From NCBI GenBank assembly GCA_040007395.1, contig JBDTVG010000185.1, forward strand, positions 5,770-69,769: a stretch of 64,000 nt of DNA, in the 5' to 3' direction. How positions within the stretch are numbered: the first letter of the stretch is position 1; each line of letters starts with the position of its first letter. The notes under the pieces were generated by a model that saw only the letters and a program-made list of their open reading frames with translations, made no database searches and was not told the origin of the DNA. This stretch comes from DATGFK01 sp040007395 (GTDB lineage: Bacteria > Chloroflexota > Anaerolineae > Aggregatilineales > UBA2796). Made by a program: the position numbers and the translations under genes. Shown piece by piece: positions 8,597 to 16,538 of this stretch.

Positions 8597-9013
8597 TCAA
8601 GGGTTACGCATCATTCCGCCGAAAGGGCTGGCGTTCATCATAAAGGTCGCGCCGTTTTCAAAATAGGTACGCATTTCTGAGTAGGCAGGCTCCGCAATCC
8701 CCGTTTCCCCCAACGCACTGAGCATCGCGGCTAGCCACGCATCGCGCTCGGCTTCGCCAATACGGAAAGGCGCGTGCCGCATCCGCAGACGTGGATGGCC
8801 TCGTTCCTCGGAATAAGTTGTTGGGCCACCAAAATACTGGATCAAGAACAACCGCAGCCGTCGTTCCGCAGGCGCAAGATCGGCTTCGGGATAAAGCGGG
8901 CGCAGCGCAGGATCGGCGCTGACATGACGATAAAAAGCCGCCACCAAGCGCTCAAAGCCATCCTCGCCAATCTGGTCATAGACCGAGGCGTTCGTTTCAG
9001 GCGCGTTTTGCAT
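8597..9013 (-). CDS. Group II truncated haemoglobin
   Basis: A 138-residue trHbO-type globin that binds haem and may handle oxygen, NO or peroxide. The family pattern is clear: YDQIGEDGFERLVAAFYRHV (helix A/B with the distal Tyr), YFGGPTTYSEERGHPRLRMRHAPF around the proximal His, and a Trp in AWLAAM, the position (G8) typical for group II. The tail has extra Met/Phe residues. ATG 9013 is used; a TTG at 9016 lies just before it. The neighbour upstream (9017) ends 3 bases away, so translation is probably coupled. Confidence 0.92.
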   Translation of the reverse strand: MQNAPETNASVYDQIGEDGFERLVAAFYRHVSADPALRPLYPEADLAPAERRLRLFLIQYFGGPTTYSEERGHPRLRMRHAPFRIGEAERDAWLAAMLSALGETGIAEPAYSEMRTYFENGATFMMNASPFGGMMRNP

Positions 9014-9016
9014 CAA

Positions 9017-9391
9017 TTAAGCCTCAGAAGCCTTAGCTTCATACCCACGATCTTTTTGCTTACGGGCGAGGTCGTAGGAATAGTGTAGCAAGTCGATTGC
9101 ACCGTCAATATCAGCGGACTGTTTCAGATAATAACTGACCCAGCCTGTTTCTGGGAAAATGTGATGCGGTTCGGCTCGTCCTGCCGCGACAAGCTCATCA
9201 CGAACTTTCGTTGGGAAAGGAATATCAACCAGATAGTCTCCGTGAATATGACCGATCTCGCGTTTGCCGATGCGGTATTCCGTCCCGCCAAAGCGATGTG
9301 GATAAGCCGCAATGTCAGGCCAACTCAGTACTGCTCGATTTATCGTTTCACTTGCGCCATAAACTGACATGATATGCACTTTCGACTTCAT
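9017..9391 (-). CDS. DUF5519 (luciferase-like) family protein
   Basis: A 124-residue protein that matches the DUF5519 pattern: PHRFGGTEYRIGKREIGHIHGDYLVDIPFP, then VRDELVAAGRAEPHH and a GWVSYYL strand. The family is sometimes labelled luciferase-like, but its activity is unknown. Conserved His residues (HIHGD, EPHHIFPETG) could bind a metal or substrate; that is inference. ATG 9391 is used; an ATG at 9370 is an alternative. Neither has a clear ribosome site. It is the upstream gene of the haemoglobin pair. Confidence 0.82.
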   Translation of the reverse strand: MKSKVHIMSVYGASETINRAVLSWPDIAAYPHRFGGTEYRIGKREIGHIHGDYLVDIPFPTKVRDELVAAGRAEPHHIFPETGWVSYYLKQSADIDGAIDLLHYSYDLARKQKDRGYEAKASEA

Positions 9392-9510
9392 CGAATTTAT
9401 ACAGTGTAGACGGTTCGCACTGCGTTGCTATTACGCGCCAGAGCTTTGCCAACGTCATGATTTTGTGCAAATTCCATAGAGTAGACGTTCAGTGTAGCAA
9501 AAACTGATAG

Positions 9511-9540
9511 TTGTAGCCAATGCCGTGTGCGCTCTACAAT
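9511..9540 (+). promoter_or_regulatory. Candidate sigma-70-type promoter for the PPC-domain gene
   Basis: TTGTAG at 9511-9516 and TACAAT at 9535-9540 are separated by 18 nt, and the next start codon lies 42 nt downstream at 9582. The -35 box is only partly consensus. Confidence 0.4.
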
Positions 9541-9581
9541 AACGATTCGGTTTGCGTTTCCTCTAACCCGGAGAAAAATCT

Positions 9582-10061
9582 ATGAAGCAACGATTGGTTA
9601 CCGCTTTGCTTGGGATCTCGCTCGTAGCGTTATTGCTCTTGTTCAGCAGCACGACGCTAGTTCGCAGCGCACAGCCTGTTAAAGTACGGTTGCAAGCGAC
9701 CCAACCTTCGGAACTACCGCCGGATACCCCGGTGCTCGACTTCGACAAACCGATTGTCGAGAACCTGAGTATGGATACGCCCGGTCGTCTTTACAAATTT
9801 ACGGGCAAAGCCAACCAATCGATTCAAATTACCTTGAAGCCCAAGTCGGGCAATATGTTTGTGACGATGACCGTGCTGGATACCGACCTGCAAACGACGC
9901 TCGGTGGCACTCAAGGCGAAAACTCACTGGGTGGATCGTCCATTATCCAGATCCCCGAAGATGGCATCTATGTGATCAGCATCGATTATGCTGATTCGAT
10001 CACGGGTACGCCTGCACCGGGCAGCTACGAACTCCTGCTGTCCAATTACAAACCTCAATAA
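9582..10061 (+). CDS. Secreted protein with pre-peptidase C-terminal-like domain
   Basis: A 159-residue exported protein. An N-terminal signal peptide (MKQRLVTALLGISLVALLLL, cleavage probably after VRSA) is followed by about 100 residues with the jelly-roll pattern of PPC domains: GRLYKFTGKANQSIQITL, then FVTMTVLDTDLQ, IPEDGIYVISIDY and PGSYELLL. Such domains usually help secretion or ligand binding and stand next to a catalytic domain, but here the domain is alone. ATG 9582 is preceded by GGAG. Confidence 0.8.
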   Translation: MKQRLVTALLGISLVALLLLFSSTTLVRSAQPVKVRLQATQPSELPPDTPVLDFDKPIVENLSMDTPGRLYKFTGKANQSIQITLKPKSGNMFVTMTVLDTDLQTTLGGTQGENSLGGSSIIQIPEDGIYVISIDYADSITGTPAPGSYELLLSNYKPQ

Positions 10062-10209
10062 TATTGAATTTTGAGAGGATATATCATGGTTTGTATGAGC
10101 ACTGTATGAACAGCCTTGCGAAGTCTCGTCAGTCGCTGCAATTTGAATTATACTCGCGTCCCAATGCAGCCAAATTTATCTAACGTCTAAAAAGTATAGG
10201 AACGTCGTC

Positions 10210-11019
10210 ATGGCACAAGCCGAGAAAAGCAAAAGTACTAAAAACGTCCCCTCTGTCTCTGCCAAACAATCCGCTAAAGAGCGGCGTGCGGCTCGCGAAC
10301 AGCAGCAGCAGCGTCAACAGCAGATCATTCTAGGTATTCTAGCCGTAGCGCTGTTGATCGGTGTGATTGTCGTTGTGTTCGTTTCGACTCGTCCCAAAGA
10401 GGCTTTTATCCCCGATGATGCGCTATCACGCTATCAGGTGTTTGCTGACAAAAAGCTTCAGGGAACGACCGCAGAAGGCTATCCATTTCTGGGCGATGAA
10501 AAAGCGCCAGTCGTTATGGAAGAATTGGCAAGCCTATCCTGCATCTACTGCAAACAATATCACGATCAGACCATAGTCAATCTGCTCGACGAGATCGAGG
10601 CTGGGCGCTTGAAATTGGTATTTGTGCCGATCATTACAACTGGTGAATTCCAGCCCGAAGGCGTGACCGAAGGCGCACTGTGCGCGGCACAGCAGGATAA
10701 GTTCTGGCCTATGCAAGATGTAGCCTACGACTGGCAAACGCGCTATGGTGTCGGGGCGAACGATGCGGGAACACTCGCCGCAGCAGCAGATAAACTTGGT
10801 ATGGACACGGGTAAATTCAAAGCCTGTCTCGGTACTCAGGCGGTGAAAGACATTATCGCCAAAGGGGCTGCTTACGCAGATAAGGTGCATTTGACGGGTA
10901 CGCCCACGGTGCTGCTGGACGGGGTGAAGATTGTCCCGGCAGATGCAGGCGTACAATCGCCGGATCTGAACCAATTGCGTGGCCTGATCGAAACCAAAGC
11001 TGCTGCCGCCAAGAAATAG
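10210..11019 (+). CDS. Membrane-anchored DsbA-like thioredoxin-fold oxidoreductase
   Basis: A 269-residue protein with a charged N-terminus, one transmembrane helix (about 38-60) and an extracytoplasmic thioredoxin-fold domain of the DsbA_2/Thioredoxin_4 type. The redox motif CIYC is followed by KQYH, and the cis-proline loop is LTGTPTVL. The helical insertion has extra Cys residues (ALCAAQQ, KACLGT). It probably transfers thiol-disulfide electrons to exported proteins, such as the secreted proteins encoded nearby. ATG 10210 follows an AGGA at a good distance. Confidence 0.88.
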   Translation: MAQAEKSKSTKNVPSVSAKQSAKERRAAREQQQQRQQQIILGILAVALLIGVIVVVFVSTRPKEAFIPDDALSRYQVFADKKLQGTTAEGYPFLGDEKAPVVMEELASLSCIYCKQYHDQTIVNLLDEIEAGRLKLVFVPIITTGEFQPEGVTEGALCAAQQDKFWPMQDVAYDWQTRYGVGANDAGTLAAAADKLGMDTGKFKACLGTQAVKDIIAKGAAYADKVHLTGTPTVLLDGVKIVPADAGVQSPDLNQLRGLIETKAAAAKK

Positions 11020-11098
11020 ATACTCTCAGCTTCGGATAAGGTTAGTGCTTTCTGCGTTCAGTTTCTCTGCGTGAACGCGCTGCAACAAAAGGTTTGAC

Positions 11099-11128
11099 TC
11101 CCCTCTCTGTGTACAGAGAGGGTGAGGG
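11099..11128. repeat. Half copy of the CCCTCTC/GAGAGGG dispersed repeat
   Basis: A palindrome CCCTCTCTGTGTACAGAGAGGG followed by TGAGGG. Its arms and tail match the outer ends of the 92-bp repeats at 32037 and 50565. It lies upstream of the dipeptidase gene. Confidence 0.5.
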
Positions 11129-11186
11129 ATGAAGCAAACACCGTCCTTTAGTTCTGCTTATCAGCGTCCACACGGAGCAACAGAAA

Positions 11187-12269
11187 ATGCCAACCGATCC
11201 ACCTACCCCACAGATTGTCGTCGATGCCCATGAGGACATTGCTTTTAACGCTGTGGTGTATGGACGCGACTTTACCAAGAGTGCGTACACCAAACGCAAA
11301 CTCGAAGGCTCTGTGCCGCAAGCCCATGGAATTGCCACCACAGGCTTACCAGAATCGCGGCTAGGCAGAGTCGGGATCATCTTCGGGACGCTGTTTGTTG
11401 CTCCGGCGTGGGCTGCCGATTCCTTCCCCGGCTACGAAACCCCTCAACAAGCGTATACTCAAGCCCTCGACCAGATCGATGTGTATCATCGTATGGCTGA
11501 GAATGACGGAAAGATCACGTTGGTACGCACACAAGCGGAACTGGACAGTGTGCTTGTGACATGGGCCGAAGGCGTGGGCATTGAGGATCACAAGGTTGGC
11601 ATCGTGATCTCGATGGAAGGAGCCGATCCGATCATCGAACCGAAAGCCTTCGAGGAGTGGTATGAACGCGGCGTGCGGGCTGTTGGGCTGGCATGGTCAG
11701 AGACCCGCTACAGCGGCGGCACAAAGCGCCCCGGCCCACTGACGGCAATGGGTCGTGACCTGCTCGAAGTGATGGAATCGTTCAATACGATTCTTGATCT
11801 GAGTCACATGGCGGACGAAGCCTACTTTGAAGCAGTTGAGCGCTACGGTGGGCCAATTATTGCTAGTCACAGCAACCCACGCAAGTTTTGCGACACAGAT
11901 CGCCAACTCTCCGATGATATGATCCGGCGCTTGGCAGAACGCGATGGCGTGATGGGCATTGTGCCTTATAATAACTTTTTGCAAAATGGTTGGAGCATTA
12001 CTGACAAGAAGGTTGCTACCAAATTGGATCTGGTGATTGGCGCAATTGATCATGTCTGTCAAGTCACAGGTTCTGCTAATCACGTCGGCATTGGCAGCGA
12101 TTTCGACGGCGGCTTTGGCGCGGAGTCGATCCCGGCAGAACTGGATACCGTCGCTGATTTGCGGCTGATTGGGCCAGCACTCGTGGCACGCGGTTATACT
12201 CCCGAAGCTGTCACCGCCATCCTTAGTGGCAATTTTCTGCGTATTCTTCGCACAGCCCTACCGAAGTAG
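11187..12269 (+). CDS. Membrane dipeptidase (peptidase family M19)
   Basis: A 360-residue M19 dipeptidase. These are zinc enzymes with a TIM-barrel fold that cut dipeptides, including D-amino-acid ones. Visible metal-site segments are DAHEDI near residue 12, SMEGAD (the bridging Glu), DLSHMAD, ASHSNPR and GIGSDFDGG. I see no signal peptide, so it is probably cytoplasmic. ATG 11187 follows GGAG. The next gene starts 5 nt after its stop, which suggests co-expression with a membrane protein. Confidence 0.92.
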   Translation: MPTDPPTPQIVVDAHEDIAFNAVVYGRDFTKSAYTKRKLEGSVPQAHGIATTGLPESRLGRVGIIFGTLFVAPAWAADSFPGYETPQQAYTQALDQIDVYHRMAENDGKITLVRTQAELDSVLVTWAEGVGIEDHKVGIVISMEGADPIIEPKAFEEWYERGVRAVGLAWSETRYSGGTKRPGPLTAMGRDLLEVMESFNTILDLSHMADEAYFEAVERYGGPIIASHSNPRKFCDTDRQLSDDMIRRLAERDGVMGIVPYNNFLQNGWSITDKKVATKLDLVIGAIDHVCQVTGSANHVGIGSDFDGGFGAESIPAELDTVADLRLIGPALVARGYTPEAVTAILSGNFLRILRTALPK

Positions 12270-12274
12270 CAATA

Positions 12275-12721
12275 ATGGGCAAATTATCGCAAGTCGGGAT
12301 CGCCGTTGCTTTTCTAGGAGGGGTAATCGCGCTGATTGGACTTTTTCCAAGCCTAATCGGTTTCGAGCAGACTCCCGGCATTGGCATTCTACAGATTCTC
12401 GTGATTCTGGCGGGGTTCTCGATCCTCATTTTGGGGGCAGTAATCTTTGTCGAGAGCACATACTATGCGGGCATTCCACATAATCTCGCGCAGCAAGTGG
12501 GGCTGCGCCTGAGCATGACTGGGTTGGTGATCGCTATTGCGTCGGGGTTGGCGGACGTTCTCGGCTATGGGTCGCATCCGGTGGGTGCAGAAGGGCAGCG
12601 TCCGCTGCTCGGTAATTTGCAGGCAGCAGGCTTGATCGGCGGCTTTATGATTGCGTCGTTGGGTGTGCTTATCTTCGCGCTGATGGGTCAGTCGGGGCCA
12701 CCGGATGATCCGCAACCTTAA
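12275..12721 (+). CDS. Integral membrane protein with four helices, unknown function
   Basis: A 148-residue protein with hydrophobic helices at about 6-28, 36-58, 77-97 and 112-134, separated by short loops. It has a Pro-rich tail (SGPPDDPQP). I do not recognise the family. It starts 5 nt after the dipeptidase stop and so is probably translated with it. Confidence 0.65.
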   Translation: MGKLSQVGIAVAFLGGVIALIGLFPSLIGFEQTPGIGILQILVILAGFSILILGAVIFVESTYYAGIPHNLAQQVGLRLSMTGLVIAIASGLADVLGYGSHPVGAEGQRPLLGNLQAAGLIGGFMIASLGVLIFALMGQSGPPDDPQP

Positions 12722-12787
12722 CCCGAATTTAGTACTATTCTGTGCGAAACAAACAGATTATATAATTGAGCAATGAGTAACCCATAG

Positions 12788-13237
12788 TTGGTCTTCTTTA
12801 CTGACATACTGTCGGAAGAAGCTTCACCTATAGAGCAAATTGCTCCGGGGATGACGCACCAGCGGCTATTGAACCGCCAGATTGTCGTTTCCAAAATAAC
12901 TTCTGTGTCTCGTGATGTCGTGGATGCGTGGATCAATACAGTTAAAGCGACTATGGAAAACTGGCCCGAAGAGCGTCCCTATCTGGCTATCCATGACCTA
13001 ACCAGCGATAGGGTTTCGCTAACCCCTTATGCGCGGACACGGGCCGAAGAACTGATTCCGCTAGGCGCAAAAGTACCGGGGTATGCAGGTATCGTCTTGC
13101 CTAAATCATTCGTGGCGCAGCTAATTCGCCTGTTTATGCGAACCCAACGGAAACAGGGAGTCCATAATGAGATTTTCTTTTCGATGGAAGAAGCAACGAA
13201 CTGGCTAAAATCGTGGATAGGCACGCTGCGGACATAG
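12788..13237 (+). CDS. Small soluble protein, possibly SpoIIAA/STAS-like
   Basis: A 149-residue protein. Its alternating strand-helix pattern (YLAIHDLTS, VPGYAGIVLP, LIRLFMRT, then a FSMEEATNWLKSW ending) resembles SpoIIAA-like or STAS-fold proteins, where the last helix has an EEAxxWL pattern. This is a weak, by-eye assignment. The start is uncertain: TTG 12788 has no good ribosome site and ATG 12851 sits directly behind GGGG. A TATAAT at 12761-12766 lies upstream. It precedes the receiver-kinase gene. Confidence 0.55.
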   Translation: MVFFTDILSEEASPIEQIAPGMTHQRLLNRQIVVSKITSVSRDVVDAWINTVKATMENWPEERPYLAIHDLTSDRVSLTPYARTRAEELIPLGAKVPGYAGIVLPKSFVAQLIRLFMRTQRKQGVHNEIFFSMEEATNWLKSWIGTLRT

Positions 13238-13559
13238 CAAAACAATCCTCAACTGACGATGTTTAGTCCAAAACATCAAAGCAGACAAGAAGATCCATTT
13301 CTCGCTTCTACAAGCCACTATTGCTTTGGCCTCCGACGATAGTATTACTGGTTCAGCGTTAGCGTTCAAATCTACCAGTGATCTGTTGCATGGAACCAGT
13401 TAAACGCCAAAAATACATATCACTTTGTAATACATCCGAGAAACGAAACGACCAGAGTACCTAGTACAATTTATAACAAAAGTATTTTAAAGTTTCGCCG
13501 TGTTGCTGATCTAAATCATTTTAGTGTGCTCTATGCACGATATGAGTGAGAATTCGTTT
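13238..13559. other. Intergenic stretch without a recognised gene
   Basis: A stretch of 322 nt between the STAS-like protein and the receiver-kinase. Both strands are broken by stops. I see no RNA gene, repeat or clear promoter, only AT-rich sequence in its last 150 nt. Confidence 0.5.
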
Positions 13560-14765
13560 ATGCAATTTCACATCTTGATTGTTGACGACGATCCACTGGT
13601 CAGGGATGTGTTGACAAGAATGATTCGACAGATGAATTACACGGTGCTAGAAGCCAACAGTGGATCTGAAGCTCTGCGCCTGCTTGCCGACCCGTCAACG
13701 CCGCCCATCGACCTGCTGCTAACCGATATTATGATGCCGCGTATGTCCGGCATCGATCTTCTGAAAAACCTGCGTCAGACACATCCTGACTTGCCTGTTG
13801 CCATGATTACAGGCGCAGCCACTCTGGATAACTGTATCGCGGCGCTAAATGCAGGGGCTTATGCCTATTTGCTTAAGCCTATGCGCGGTGATGAAGTGCG
13901 TGAGGTAGTCACAAAAGGACTGCAAGTGCTTGAGCAGAGTCGGTCACGGCAAATGCTTGAAAGCAAGTTCAAGGATCGTTATCAAGCGCTCGAAAATCAA
14001 TTGACAATGCTGCAAGAGAGCCAACAACAGGCCGCTCTTGGTGTCAGTGCCGAAGCCCTTGATGGGCTGATTCGCGGGCTGCGGCACGAACTCGGCAATG
14101 CCACCACAGCTATCAAGCTCAATCTGTCAGTGATGGAATATGACAGAAGCGATCCTGACGCACTACATGAACATCTACAGGATCTCGAATCGAGCACCGA
14201 TGAACTGGTCGCCTTGCTGACTCGCCTTAAGCAATACCCCACAGCAGGCGCGATCTCGGAATTGGTGGATCTGCGGCAGTCGCTGACGGCCTTGGTAGAT
14301 TCGGCTACTCAGAAATTTGCTAATCAACCTATCCAATTAAATCTCGTATTGCCAGAAGAATCGGTATTGGTACACGGCAGAGATATGGAACTAATGAGCA
14401 TGTGTATACACATTCTGGATAATGCAGTTGAAGCTACTATTGATGCAGGAGGCAAGCAGGTGACCATCGCGTTGAAAGTCAGCGACGAATCGGCAACAGT
14501 GACCTTTAGCGATGAAGGATCGGGTTTCCCAGCAGAAATGCTTGATGAAATTTTCTCACCGGGATACACCACGAAAATGCGAAGCGGCTTTATGCGTGGG
14601 CTAGGGTTGGGGCTGTTCGTGGCACGGGCGACAGTCAACCTGTATCGTGGGCGGATCTGGCTAGAAAACCGACCCGAAGGTGGCGCAAATGTCCATATTC
14701 GGCTGCCGTTGGCCTCCTATGAGGATGCGTCACGTGCCCATTCCACGATGCCTTTTGCCGACTGA
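13560..14765 (+). CDS. Receiver-histidine kinase (reverse hybrid)
   Basis: A 401-residue protein with an N-terminal receiver domain and a C-terminal kinase. The receiver has the acidic pair VDDD near residue 7, the phospho-acceptor Asp56 in LLLTDIMMP, and the Lys in LLKPM. A coiled-coil linker leads to the dimerisation helix RHELGN with His176. The ATP-binding domain has the N box DNAVEAT, DEGSGFP and GLGLGLF. This order (receiver first) is common in proteins that take a phosphate from another kinase. ATG 13560 gives the standard MQFHILIVDDD opening with GAGTGAG upstream; earlier in-frame starts exist at 13524-13542. Confidence 0.88.
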   Translation: MQFHILIVDDDPLVRDVLTRMIRQMNYTVLEANSGSEALRLLADPSTPPIDLLLTDIMMPRMSGIDLLKNLRQTHPDLPVAMITGAATLDNCIAALNAGAYAYLLKPMRGDEVREVVTKGLQVLEQSRSRQMLESKFKDRYQALENQLTMLQESQQQAALGVSAEALDGLIRGLRHELGNATTAIKLNLSVMEYDRSDPDALHEHLQDLESSTDELVALLTRLKQYPTAGAISELVDLRQSLTALVDSATQKFANQPIQLNLVLPEESVLVHGRDMELMSMCIHILDNAVEATIDAGGKQVTIALKVSDESATVTFSDEGSGFPAEMLDEIFSPGYTTKMRSGFMRGLGLGLFVARATVNLYRGRIWLENRPEGGANVHIRLPLASYEDASRAHSTMPFAD

Positions 14766-14883
14766 GTTTCGTTTGGATATTAAGGTTCAAGATAGTTGCT
14801 GCAAACGGTAACATGGACTGATTAACAATATGGGTGCCAATTAAAGACTGTTCAGATTCCAGCAGGCAGTATCTGCAATGGGG

Positions 14884-15832
14884 TAGAGGGTGTTTGAAAA
14901 TTAAGTGAGAGGGGCAAGTCGGTTTAGTAAGCGCTTGCTTGAGGCCAAATGGACCATGCCCTCACTATTTTGGGTTAAGCGTTCGTAATTTTTGCTGAGA
15001 CGGCGATAACGACCTACCGAGTAAGGGCGACGATAAAGCCTTTTTGGTCGCGGGAACGCAAGGAAATCTCAAAATGGACATCGAAAGTTTGCTCAATGGT
15101 TGTTTGGACATCGACAGCCTCATAGCCACCCTCCGCCAAGATCTTCTCCAAGCGTTCCAATAGCGGCTCAGGCAGTTAGTCATGTAGTCTTTGTGCCCCG
15201 GCATGTTCGCCGCTATTGGCAGCAGGGGCGATAACCTTGAGTAGGTCGCCCAGAGTATTGACCAGAGTATGCCGATTGCGTCCATTGACTTTCTTGCCGC
15301 TATCAAAGCCGTGTTCACCCCGACTTCCATCGTTTTGATGCGCTGGCTTTCGATTATCGCTAGGTTGGGTTGCGCCTTGCGACTGACTTTTCAACAAACG
15401 CGCTCCCAAGACCATTTATGATCAGGACTTTTGCTTAGCCTATTCAGGAAGGCTCACAACGGGTCAAAAATCAGCTTTTTGAGCTTTTCTGAACCATCAT
15501 GACCCAACCGAGCGAAACTCCTGATGATAAGGGTAGTCTACGCTGTTGTAGTATCGGAGACTCCGTTGGCAGAGAGTGCCACTGGCACCCGTTCGTAGCA
15601 GATAAAGTATCGCATTGATGACTGCTCTCGACTCCAACCGAATCGGTAGCCCCGGTCCCCCATGCTTATGGATATCCAATGCTCCGATGATCGCCCCTTG
15701 TCCATCCATCACATCACTTGGATAAACAACATTTTTGTGACACACTTTCGGCTTCTCCTGTTGGGTTAATTGTGGTCTGATACCTCCAATTCCACCCTAC
15801 GGAGCCGTTCCTTATTTCCCAAACATGCTCTA
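14884..15832 (-). mobile_element. Decayed IS5-family insertion sequence with inverted ends
   Basis: The two ends show an imperfect inverted repeat: TAGAGGGTGTTTGAAAATTA at 14884 against the reverse complement of the right end, TAGAGCATGTTTGGGAAATA (ending 15832). About 17 of 22 positions match. A TA dinucleotide sits at both edges, consistent with a TA target duplication as in the IS427/IS1031 type groups of IS5. The interior holds a broken transposase on the minus strand. Length is about 945 bp. Confidence 0.75.
14901..15745 (-). pseudogene. IS5-family transposase, frameshifted
   Basis: Pieces of one transposase can be read in different minus-strand frames. From 15745: YPSDVMDGQGAIIGAL and VINAILYLLRTG, the IS5/IS1382 N-terminus. 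From about 15415: KSQSQGA, then GSRGEHGFDSGKKVNGRNRH and TLVNTLGDLL, the central DDE segment. In the frame after 15175: FEISLRSRDQKGFIV, and finally NSEGMVHLASSKRLLNRL before a TAA at 14901. At least three frame changes are needed and the DSQSV catalytic Asp region is eroded, so it is inactive. Confidence 0.78.
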
Positions 15833-15848
15833 GTGCGAGAAATATAAA

Positions 15849-16535
15849 ATGGGCGTAAAAAACCGCTATCTACACCGCCAACTAGATGGCGACGAAAACC
15901 GAACGGAAGACAAACTAAAGTTCGGCGAAAAAGATGCCGAACTTTGCAGATCTGCGCTGGACGCTCTTGAGGAATTCGTCACCCGCTATAGTGGATTCAT
16001 AATGCGCCACAATGCAACGGATAGACTATTTGCCGGATATTTAGGCGCAGATGATACCAGTTGGGTATTCGGTGGTGGGTCGGGTTTTTTTGTTGACGAG
16101 CGATCTGAGGTTCAATACCGCGATTCGTTTACTATTCGCCGTGTTCACCCTAATCTGTGGGTAATCGAAACGCTTCACGATCTGCCAACCCATCAAGAAT
16201 TCAAAACGCTCGACGAAGCCGTTGATAGCGTATGGCTCGCCTACGGACTACCCATAGGGCTAGAGTTTCTAGCGCAAACAATCCGTGATCTGGGTTTTGA
16301 GGCTGAAATTCGTGAGAACGGCACACTGTTAGTAATTGGAAGATCGCGACAGCGCAATGATCCAGATGGATTTGAACGCAAAGGCGTGGTACGTCGCGCA
16401 AGGCTTCAATATTTCTTACTTACGCTGAAAGGTAAACCCTATACCCAACGAAAAGTCAGTCTAATTAACAATGATGAGGATTTGAATAACTTTTCAAATA
16501 TTTGCACACTACTGATGCCAGATTTCGCTATATGA
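15849..16535 (+). CDS. Hypothetical protein, first gene of the ABC transporter run
   Basis: A 228-residue protein, charged and without a signal peptide. It contains a segment YLGADDTSWVFGGGSGFFV and a later TLLVIGRSRQRNDPDGFERK. I do not recognise it. Base composition is more AT-rich than the neighbouring transporter genes. It ends 3 nt before the ABC ATPase start, so it is probably translated with the transporter. The IS remnant ends 16 nt upstream, so the original promoter of the run may have been displaced. Confidence 0.7.
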   Translation: MGVKNRYLHRQLDGDENRTEDKLKFGEKDAELCRSALDALEEFVTRYSGFIMRHNATDRLFAGYLGADDTSWVFGGGSGFFVDERSEVQYRDSFTIRRVHPNLWVIETLHDLPTHQEFKTLDEAVDSVWLAYGLPIGLEFLAQTIRDLGFEAEIRENGTLLVIGRSRQRNDPDGFERKGVVRRARLQYFLLTLKGKPYTQRKVSLINNDEDLNNFSNICTLLMPDFAI

Positions 16536-16538
16536 GCT

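Noticed and set aside
10086..10109. A 7-codon frame after GAGAGGA in the intergenic region
   Set aside because: The ribosome site is good but the frame is too short to be supported without experimental data.
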